From contig JAKAIJ010000165.1 of NCBI GenBank assembly GCA_021814355.1, forward strand, positions 1 to 6,022: a DNA stretch of 6,022 nt. Reading direction: 5' to 3'. A program made the position numbers and the translations under genes. The DNA is from Acidobacteriota bacterium (GTDB lineage: Bacteria > Acidobacteriota > UBA4820 > DSQY01). Below, piece by piece: positions 1-5,323 of this stretch (positions are counted from its first letter, which is position 1; every line of letters starts with the position of its first letter). The notes beneath the pieces were generated by a model, which saw only the letters and a program-made list of their open reading frames with translations, searched no databases and was not told the origin of the DNA.

Positions 1-725
1 CCGATGGCGACGGGGGTCCGGTCGCCCGTGGCGGCGCTGGCGGCGTACTCGGCCAGGCCGTCGTTCACCTCGCGGCCGTTCTCCCACGCCGCCACTTCGG
101 GGGCGAGGCGCGCCTGCCGGCGGGTCCGCAGGGCGGCGAGGGTCGCGGCGAGCCCGGCCGCTTGGTCGCGGGGGGCGGCGGCGAGGCGTCCCGCGAGGGC
201 GGCCTCGGCGCGGAGTAGGGCGGCGTTCTCGGGGTCCTCCGAGGGGTAGCCCGCGGCGGGAAGCGGGGGGGGCGGCGGAACGCCCATGTACTGGAGCCGC
301 ACCCGAAAGGCCTCCCGGTAGAGGGTCCGCACGGTGAGGGCTCCCGCCGCGGCGGAGGCGTCCACCCAGGCGGCCAGGCGGCCGCCGAGAGGCTGGCTCC
401 CCTGGACGGCAAGGGTCCCCGCGGGAAGGGAGCCGTAGCCCGTGCCCGGGAGGGCGGGGTCGGCCGGCGAGAAACCCTCCGGCAGGGGCTGGAAGTGGGC
501 CACGAGCGCCTGGCGGGTCGCGCCGTCGAAGAAAACGAGGGGGACCTCCTTGAAATGAAAGCCGCTCCAGATCCGGGCGTCGGCCTGGGAGGCGAGACCG
601 TCGGCCTCCTTTACCACGGGGAGCAGCGCCGCGAGCTTCTCGGGCGCCTGAGCCCCCGCGCCGAGGGCGAGGGCAAGTAGAACGGCGGCCGAGGCGGCGG
701 CGCGGACGGGGAGACAAACGGCCAT
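1..725 (-). CDS. Exported protein of unknown function, possible degenerate metallopeptidase relative (3' end outside window)
   Basis: An uninterrupted frame of 241 codons runs from an ATG at 725-723 off the left edge. The N-terminus is a textbook Sec signal peptide: R8, a hydrophobic Ala/Leu stretch at about residues 9-22, and an AGA-QA cleavage region (likely after A25). The mature protein should therefore be periplasmic or secreted. Visible landmarks are an IWSGF/VPLVFFDG block near residues 52-68, a five-proline run (P150-P154), a charged Ala/Leu/Arg-rich helical stretch at about 165-210, and an ENGREVNDGLAEY block (E215-Y227). From memory of the family type, this order resembles secreted acidobacterial proteins with an HExxH motif followed by ExxEGLAxY. 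Here the position that would hold HExxH reads REAFR (R137-R141), so zinc catalysis is doubtful. The start is supported by AGGAGG six bases upstream. That it is a real exported protein is well supported; the peptidase relationship is inference. Confidence 0.82.
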   Translation of the reverse strand, partial: MAVCLPVRAAASAAVLLALALGAGAQAPEKLAALLPVVKEADGLASQADARIWSGFHFKEVPLVFFDGATRQALVAHFQPLPEGFSPADPALPGTGYGSLPAGTLAVQGSQPLGGRLAAWVDASAAAGALTVRTLYREAFRVRLQYMGVPPPPPLPAAGYPSEDPENAALLRAEAALAGRLAAAPRDQAAGLAATLAALRTRRQARLAPEVAAWENGREVNDGLAEYAASAATGDRTPVAI

Positions 726-730
726 GGGAG

Positions 731-737
731 ACCTCCT
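731..737 (-). promoter_or_regulatory. Strong Shine-Dalgarno site of the exported-protein gene
   Basis: On the minus strand the sequence AGGAGGT lies five bases before the ATG at 725-723. It is the best ribosome-binding site in the window and fixes the start of the signal-peptide protein. Confidence 0.85.
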
Positions 738-743
738 GCGCAA

Positions 744-758
744 GGGGCATGATGCCCC
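744..758. repeat. Perfect 15-bp palindrome in the divergent promoter region (candidate operator)
   Basis: GGGGCAT-G-ATGCCCC has two perfect 7-bp arms around one central base (751). It covers the candidate -10 box of the minus-strand gene and sits seven bases upstream of that gene's Shine-Dalgarno. A dimeric repressor site would fit this position. It could also form a short RNA hairpin in a longer transcript, or be a chance palindrome in G+C-rich DNA. Confidence 0.45.
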
Positions 759-778
759 CGCAGCCCCCATTCCGTCAA
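749..778 (-). promoter_or_regulatory. Candidate sigma-70-type promoter of the exported-protein gene
   Basis: Reading the minus strand, TTGACG (778-773, five of six matches to the -35 consensus) is followed after 18 bases by CATCAT (754-749, four of six matches to the -10 consensus). Transcription would begin near 742, giving a leader of about 17 bases that carries the AGGAGG site. The -10 is imperfect, so this is a prediction. The same TTGACGG core with the same 18-base spacer recurs in front of the gene at 2020. Confidence 0.5.
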
Positions 779-819
779 GCGCCGCGGGCGACCCGGTGGC
801 TGGCCGCGCGTCGGCGCGG

Positions 820-825
820 TATACT
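820..825 (+). promoter_or_regulatory. Candidate -10 box for the protein kinase gene
   Basis: TATACT matches the sigma-70 -10 consensus at five of six positions and stands out in a very G+C-rich stretch, 19 bases before the kinase ATG at 845. The -35 region 17-18 bases upstream (around 796-802, GTGGCTG) is weak. Transcription would begin near 832, giving a leader of only about 13 bases. Such a start would exclude the in-frame ATG codons at 749 and 752, supporting 845 as the translation start. Confidence 0.45.
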
Positions 826-844
826 GCCTCCGGGCCGCGGAGAC

Positions 845-1789
845 ATGTTCCTGAAGGACCAGAAGGTCGGAAAGTACCGCGTCGAAAAGGCGCTCGGCAA
901 CGGGGGCTTCGGCGCGGTGTACCTCGCCGAGGACACTTTTATCGGCAAGCGCGTGGCGCTCAAGGTGCCGCACCGCCAGAACCTTGCGCCCGACGAGCTG
1001 GTTGGGGAGGCCAAGCTGATGGCTCCCTTGGACCATCCCAACATCGTCTCGGTCCTCACGGCGGATCAGGACCCCGAGTCGGGGACGTTCTTCATCGTCA
1101 TGGAGTACGTGGAGGGCGAGTCGCTGGCGGACCTCCTCACCCGCGAAGGCAGCGTCCTGGAGGCGCAGGCCCTCGCCTGGGCCGTCCAGGTGACCGACGC
1201 CGTGGCCTACGCGCACGGCAAGGGCGTGCTCCACCGCGACCTCCGCCCCTCCAACGTCCTGCTCACGAAGGACCGCCAGGCGAAGGTCGTGGACTTCTCC
1301 ATCTCGCGCCTCCTGGGCAAGGAGGCCTACGCCTCGACCCGGATCGGCTCGCCGCCCTACATGGCCCCCGAGCATTTCCAAGGCCGCGCCACCTACGCCT
1401 CCGACGTCTACTCGCTGGGCGTGATGATGTACGAGATGGTCACGGGGGTGCTTCCCTTCTTCGACCTGAACCCCTCGCGCATCGAGGAGATGGTCGCGGC
1501 GGGGCGGTTCACCCCGCCCAACCTCAAGAACCGCGCCGTGAGCAAGGCCTTCAGCGACGTGGTGGTGAAGGCCATGGCGCGGGACCTGAGCCAGCGCTAC
1601 CGCGCCGCGGGGGAGCTGCTCTCGGACCTGAGGCGCGTGCGCGCCACGCCGGAGCGCCAGCGGGAGCTGGCGGACATCCGGGAGCGCATCGCCGCGCGCG
1701 AGGCTCCCCGCGAGAGCTTCTGCTTCAACTGCCGCCGCCCGCTCCCCAAGCGGGCCCTCGCGTGCCCCTCCTGCGGACAGCGGCAGTAG
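845..1789 (+). CDS. Soluble Hanks-type Ser/Thr protein kinase with C-terminal zinc ribbon
   Basis: This 314-residue protein is a eukaryotic-like protein kinase that should phosphorylate Ser/Thr on cytoplasmic partners. Landmarks in order: Gly-rich loop LGNGGFGAVY (17-26), ATP-binding ALK lysine K40, alpha-C glutamate E55, catalytic loop HRDLRPSN (130-137, base D132, N137), metal-binding D150 in DFS, activation segment ending GSPPYMAPE (168-176), SDVYSLGV (186-193) and helix-I arginine R251. The usual catalytic-loop lysine is arginine (R134) and DFG is DFS, but all acidic and metal-binding residues remain. A short charged helix (about 265-288) leads to a zinc ribbon, C293-x2-C296-x10-C307-x2-C310. 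There is no membrane helix and no PASTA or other sensor domain, so partner binding through the ribbon is plausible. The start at 845 puts the kinase fold at residue 10. The in-frame ATGs at 749/752 lie upstream of the likely promoter. GGAG at 839-842 is too close to the start for a good Shine-Dalgarno. Substrate unknown. Confidence 0.93.
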   Translation: MFLKDQKVGKYRVEKALGNGGFGAVYLAEDTFIGKRVALKVPHRQNLAPDELVGEAKLMAPLDHPNIVSVLTADQDPESGTFFIVMEYVEGESLADLLTREGSVLEAQALAWAVQVTDAVAYAHGKGVLHRDLRPSNVLLTKDRQAKVVDFSISRLLGKEAYASTRIGSPPYMAPEHFQGRATYASDVYSLGVMMYEMVTGVLPFFDLNPSRIEEMVAAGRFTPPNLKNRAVSKAFSDVVVKAMARDLSQRYRAAGELLSDLRRVRATPERQRELADIRERIAAREAPRESFCFNCRRPLPKRALACPSCGQRQ

Positions 1790-1978
1790 ATCTAATCCGA
1801 CGGCGGTAATCGCGGACAAGAATGCGAAAGCCCTCTTCGAAGCGGGGAAAGGTGAGCAGCGAGGCCGAAGTCCGGCGACGGAGGTGGCCCACGGCGCCGG
1901 GACGCCGCTTCCCGCCGCGCCCCGTAGCAGCAGGACGCTCGTCCCCCATTCGCCCGTTACTGTGAACAGGCCCTAGCC
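1790..1978. other. Intergenic spacer without a recognisable gene
   Basis: No coding frame here has a credible start, ribosome site or recognisable protein. Small inverted repeats are visible: a self-complementary CTTCGAAG (1835-1842), GAAGCGG (1839-1845) pairing with CCGCTTC (1905-1911), CGGCG/CGCCG around a 6-base loop (1892-1907), GGAC/GTCC (1933-1944) and CTGT-GA-ACAG (1960-1969). None is followed by a T-tract, so I cannot call a terminator for the kinase gene. The stretch could be an untranslated region, a small RNA or a decayed element. Confidence 0.4.
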
Positions 1979-2008
1979 TTGACGGGGCCTCGCGGCCGCG
2001 CCTATCCT
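1979..2008 (+). promoter_or_regulatory. Candidate sigma-70-type promoter of the transporter-HEAT-cNMP gene
   Basis: TTGACG (1979-1984) and TATCCT (2003-2008) are separated by 18 bases, with five of six and four of six consensus matches. Transcription would begin at about 2014-2018, so the mRNA would carry nearly no leader before the ATG at 2020. This agrees with the absence of a Shine-Dalgarno there. A short palindrome, CTGT-GA-ACAG (1960-1969), lies just upstream of the -35 and could be a regulator site. Confidence 0.58.
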
Positions 2009-2019
2009 CGTTCCCAGAG

Positions 2020-5000
2020 ATGGACGCCGACGAGAAACCGGGCTATCCGGGGGAGATCGCCGCCGCGCCCGCGGCCGGTCTGGCCGAGCGCCTGTTCGGA
2101 ATCCGGCCCGGCGAGGGCGCCCGCACGGCGCTCCTTTTCGCCTACCTCTTCTGCGCCAGCGCGGTCTTCATTCTGGGCCGCACGGTCCGCGACACCCTCT
2201 TTCTCAGCCGCTACAGCGTCGCCGCGCTGCCCTGGATGTTCGTCCTCTTCGGGGTCACCTCGGCCCTCGTGGCGGTCCTCTACGCCCGGGTGAGCGACCG
2301 CGTGGGCCGCCGGGTGCAGATTCTCGCCGCGCTGGCGGTGGGGGCCGGCAGCTACGTGGGCGTCTGGCTCCTCGTGCGGGGCGGCGTCTCATGGGTCTAC
2401 CCGGTCTTCTACATCTGGACCGAGGTGGTGGCGAACCTCCTCATCATGCAGTTCTGGACGCTGGCCAACGACCTCCACGATCCGCGCTCGGCCAAGCGCC
2501 TCTTCGGGTTCATCGGGTCGGCGCGGATCCTGGGCGTGATCGTGTGCGGCGTCACGGCTGGCCTGATCGTGAGGGCCGTGGGCACGCCGCAGCTGCTGCT
2601 CGTGATGGTGGGCCTCCTCTGCGCGATGGCGGCGCTGGCGCGGGCGCTCTCGGGGTACCGCCCGGCCCTGGGCGCGGTGGGCCGGGGGGGCGGCCGCGGA
2701 GAACCCCTGGCGCGGGTCCTGAAGAGCCCCTACGTCCGGGCGCTCTCGGGGATGATCCTGCTCATCTTCGTGGCGCTCACGGTGGGGGACTACCAGTTCA
2801 AGATGATCGCCCGCTCCACCTTCCGCGAGGACGAGCTGGCGCGGTTTTTCAGCCTCTTCTACGCGGCCGCCGGGGCCGCGGGCCTCCTCTTCCAGCTCTT
2901 CGTGACGCCCCGCGTCCTGCGGCGGCTGGGGGTTCTGGCGGCCATGCTGGTGATGCCCGCCTGCTTCGCGGGCTCCAGCGGCGCGCTCCTGATCTTCGGC
3001 GGGCTCGCCGCCGCCTGCCTGATGAAGTTCAGCGACAACGGCCTCCAATACACCATCCACGAAACCGTCCTCCAGGTCCTCTACGTGCCCTTCTCGCCTG
3101 GGGTGAAAGCGAAGACCCGGGCCCTGCTGGACACCGCCGTGAAGCCGATCTCGTACGGCCTGGGGGGCCTCGCGCTGGTGGTCCTGGCGGCGCTCCAGGT
3201 CCCGGTGCGCCAGATGGCGCTGCTCTCCCTGCCGGTGGCGCTGCTCTGGCTGGCGCTCCTGCCCCGGGTGCGGCGCCTCTACCTGCGGGCCCTGGAGGCC
3301 TCCGTTTCGGGGCTCGCGGGCGCCTTCGACGTGGACCACGAGTTCGTCCTCGACTCCGAGAGCCGCAAGGTCCTGCTACGGGCGCTCTCGTCCCGCGACA
3401 CCGCCATGGTCCTCCACAGCCTGGAGCGCCTCGGTGGGGAGGACTCGGCCGAGCTGCGCGAGGCGCTCTGCGGGCTCTGCGCCCACGAGGACCCAAAGGT
3501 GAGGGAGCAGGCGCTGCTGCGCATCGCGGCCCTCGGGGACGCAGGAGCCCTGAAGGGCGCGCGCGCGGCGCTGGGGGACGAGGCGGGCGAGGTGCGCGCG
3601 GCGGCCGTGGAGGCGGTGTGCGCGATCGAGGGCGACGAGGCCATCGAGCGGGTGACGGCCGGTCTGGCGGACGCCAAGAGGCCGGTGCGGGTGGCCGCCG
3701 CGGTGGGCCTCATCCGCCACGGCGGCGTGGAGGGGGCGGTGCTCGGGGGCGGCCGCCTCGAGACGCTCCTGGCGGACCCCAGGCCCGCGGGCCGCATGGA
3801 GGCGGCGGAGATCCTGAGGCGCCTGGGCCCCGCCGGGTACCGGCCCCTTCGGCGGCTGCTGGAGGACCCCGAGCCCAAGGTCCGCGGAGCCGCGCTCAAG
3901 GCGGCGGCCTCCGCGGCGGACCCCCGTCTGGTCCCCGTCCTTCTCGAGGCGCTCGCCAGCGAGTCCAACCGGCGCCGTGCCAGCCGCGCGCTGGCGGCCA
4001 TCGGGCCGCCCGCCCTGCCCGAACTCATGCGCCTGCTCGCGGACGCGGACACGCGGCGCGCCGTCCGGCTGCTCGTGCCGCGCATCGCCAAGGGAATCCG
4101 GGACGAGCGGGCCTTCGACGCCCTCCGGGCCCTGGCGCCGCCCGCGGACGGCCAAGTCCGCCTGCGGACGTTCGCGGCCATGGGGGCCCTGCGCCAGGAC
4201 CTCGGGCTCAAGCCGCTTCCGGCCGCGGAGGTCCTCGCCCGCGTCGAGGCCGAGCTCTTGGACGCCTACCGGCTCATGGCCTCCTGGGAAGCGGCGCGGG
4301 GTTCCTACGGAACCCCGCTCCTGGCGGACTTCGTGGCGCTGAGGCTCCGGCGCTGCGGCCGGAGGGTGCTGCGGCTGCTGGAACTGCGCTACCCGCGCCC
4401 CGAGGTGGGGCTGGTGCTGCGCCACATGACCCTGGCGACCCAGCGCGCCACCGCCCTCGAGGTGCTCGACAACCTGCTGGAGCCCGCCTTCAAACGGCGC
4501 GTCATGCCCTTCTTCGAGGACCTCCCGCCGGAGAGGATCCTCGCGGCGGCTGGAGACCTGGCCCCGCCGCCGACGGCGCCCTTCGAGTTCCTGAAGAGGC
4601 TCTGCCAGGACGACAACCCCTACGCCGCCTTCGTGGGGTTCCAGGCGGCCGTCGAGCGGCGCGAGGCGGGCGTCCTCCCCGCGGCCCTCTCCCGGCTGGA
4701 CGACGCGGAACCCCTGGCCCGCGAGGGGGCCCTGGCCGCGGTCTGCGCGCTGGGGGGGGAGGAGCACCGCGCCCGCATGGCGCCGCTGGCCCGAGACCCC
4801 GACCCGGTCGTGGCGCGCCGGGCCGCGGCTTGGATGGAGAACCGGGAGGCACCCATGTACAGCACGGTGGAGAAGATCCTCTTCCTCATGAGCGTGCCCA
4901 TCTTCGAAAAGCTGCCCGGCGAGGACTTGGCGCCCGTGGCGCGCGCCGCCGAGGTGGTCACTCTCCGGGACGGCGAGGTCGTCTTCCAGGAGGGCGAGAT

Positions 5001-5313
5001 GGGCGACGCCCTCTACGTGGTCATGCGCGGAGGGGTCCAGATCCGCAAGGAGGGGCGCGCCCTGGCGGTCCTGGGGCCGAAGGAGGCCTTCGGCGAGATG
5101 GCCGTGCTCGAGGCCCAGAAACGCAGCGCCGACGCGGTGGCGGCGGGCGAGACCGAGGTGCTCAAGATCGGGAGCGAGGAATTCTACGAAGTGCTGCGCG
5201 AGCAGGTGGAGATCGCGGAAGGGATCATCAAGGTGCTCGTCCACCGCCTTCGCGAGGCGGACGAGCGGCTCCACGCCCTCGGCGGCCCTGCGTCCCCCGC
5301 GGGGACGAGATAG
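2020..5313 (+). CDS. Multidomain membrane protein: NTT/MFS-like transporter + HEAT repeats + cyclic-nucleotide-binding domain
   Basis: This is a 1097-residue protein. Residues 36-415 hold about 12 hydrophobic helices (for example 36-54, 69-89, 99-119, 126-147, 165-187, 240-257, 378-394, 396-415). Motifs RLFGIRPGEG (24-33), GRTVRDTLFLSR (53-64), NDLHDPRSAKRLFGF (150-164) and the VKAKTRALLDTAVKP stretch (362-376) place it with the ATP/ADP-translocase (NTT/Tlc)-like branch of the MFS. Residues about 445-690 and 885-938 are HEAT-type repeats with alternating Ala/Leu-rich helices and DPxxxVR turns (for example DPKVR at 491). Residues 690-880 are helical but less clearly repetitive. Residues about 955-1065 form a cNMP-binding beta-barrel with a phosphate-binding cassette FGEMAVL...KRSA, in which E1026 and R1035, the ligand-contacting residues of the CAP/PKA fold, are kept. 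A C-terminal helix follows; there is no DNA-binding domain. Likely role: inner-membrane carrier of nucleotides or another solute, or a sensor, gated by a cyclic nucleotide through the HEAT scaffold. Substrate is unproven. The next gene follows after 10 bp. Confidence 0.9.
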   Translation: MDADEKPGYPGEIAAAPAAGLAERLFGIRPGEGARTALLFAYLFCASAVFILGRTVRDTLFLSRYSVAALPWMFVLFGVTSALVAVLYARVSDRVGRRVQILAALAVGAGSYVGVWLLVRGGVSWVYPVFYIWTEVVANLLIMQFWTLANDLHDPRSAKRLFGFIGSARILGVIVCGVTAGLIVRAVGTPQLLLVMVGLLCAMAALARALSGYRPALGAVGRGGGRGEPLARVLKSPYVRALSGMILLIFVALTVGDYQFKMIARSTFREDELARFFSLFYAAAGAAGLLFQLFVTPRVLRRLGVLAAMLVMPACFAGSSGALLIFGGLAAACLMKFSDNGLQYTIHETVLQVLYVPFSPGVKAKTRALLDTAVKPISYGLGGLALVVLAALQVPVRQMALLSLPVALLWLALLPRVRRLYLRALEASVSGLAGAFDVDHEFVLDSESRKVLLRALSSRDTAMVLHSLERLGGEDSAELREALCGLCAHEDPKVREQALLRIAALGDAGALKGARAALGDEAGEVRAAAVEAVCAIEGDEAIERVTAGLADAKRPVRVAAAVGLIRHGGVEGAVLGGGRLETLLADPRPAGRMEAAEILRRLGPAGYRPLRRLLEDPEPKVRGAALKAAASAADPRLVPVLLEALASESNRRRASRALAAIGPPALPELMRLLADADTRRAVRLLVPRIAKGIRDERAFDALRALAPPADGQVRLRTFAAMGALRQDLGLKPLPAAEVLARVEAELLDAYRLMASWEAARGSYGTPLLADFVALRLRRCGRRVLRLLELRYPRPEVGLVLRHMTLATQRATALEVLDNLLEPAFKRRVMPFFEDLPPERILAAAGDLAPPPTAPFEFLKRLCQDDNPYAAFVGFQAAVERREAGVLPAALSRLDDAEPLAREGALAAVCALGGEEHRARMAPLARDPDPVVARRAAAWMENREAPMYSTVEKILFLMSVPIFEKLPGEDLAPVARAAEVVTLRDGEVVFQEGEMGDALYVVMRGGVQIRKEGRALAVLGPKEAFGEMAVLEAQKRSADAVAAGETEVLKIGSEEFYEVLREQVEIAEGIIKVLVHRLREADERLHALGGPASPAGTR
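4296..4318 (+). repeat. Perfect 10-bp hairpin inside the coding sequence
   Basis: GCGGGGTTCC (4296-4305) and GGAACCCCGC (4309-4318) are exact reverse complements around a TAC loop. The mRNA stem would be very stable. It encodes residues 759-767 (ARGSYGTPL), in the less repetitive part between the two HEAT blocks. No T-tract follows, so it is not a canonical terminator. It could slow translation between domains, be an RNase site, or be chance. Confidence 0.6.
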
Positions 5314-5318
5314 GGGAG
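5313..5318 (+). promoter_or_regulatory. Shine-Dalgarno site of the beta-CASP nuclease gene
   Basis: GGGGAG lies five bases before the ATG at 5324 and overlaps the last base of the preceding TAG stop (5311-5313). The purine-rich run continues to the start codon. It supports translational coupling with the fusion gene. Confidence 0.7.
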
Positions 5319-5323
5319 AGGGG

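Noticed and set aside
4..249. 81-codon plus-strand and 115-codon minus-strand (412-65) frames at the left end
   Set aside because: Both are Arg/Ala/Pro/Ser-rich shadow frames of the signal-peptide protein read from 725 leftwards.
749..844. Longer kinase N-terminus starting at 749 or 752
   Set aside because: These ATGs lie upstream of the TATACT box with no ribosome site, and the extra residues are Arg/Pro-rich and unlike kinase N-termini.
611..1819. 402-codon minus-strand frame and 361-codon plus-strand frame (724-1809) over the kinase
   Set aside because: Both are shadow frames. The kinase frame has all canonical motifs in order.
1892..1944. Possible intrinsic terminator after the kinase gene
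   Set aside because: The stems at 1892-1907 and 1933-1944 are only four or five pairs and no T-tract follows on either strand.
1725..1949. 74-codon minus-strand frame across the kinase end and the spacer
   Set aside because: It overlaps the zinc-ribbon codons, has no Shine-Dalgarno before its ATG, and its Arg-rich product is not recognisable as a protein family.
2389..3339. 316-codon minus-strand frame antisense to the transporter domain
   Set aside because: Its composition is dominated by His, Glu, Gln and Arg, mirroring the hydrophobic codons of the sense strand. It has no domain.
4945..5313. Idea that the cNMP domain belongs to a separate CRP-type transcription factor
   Set aside because: The frame is continuous with the HEAT region and no helix-turn-helix follows the barrel, so it is a domain of the membrane protein.
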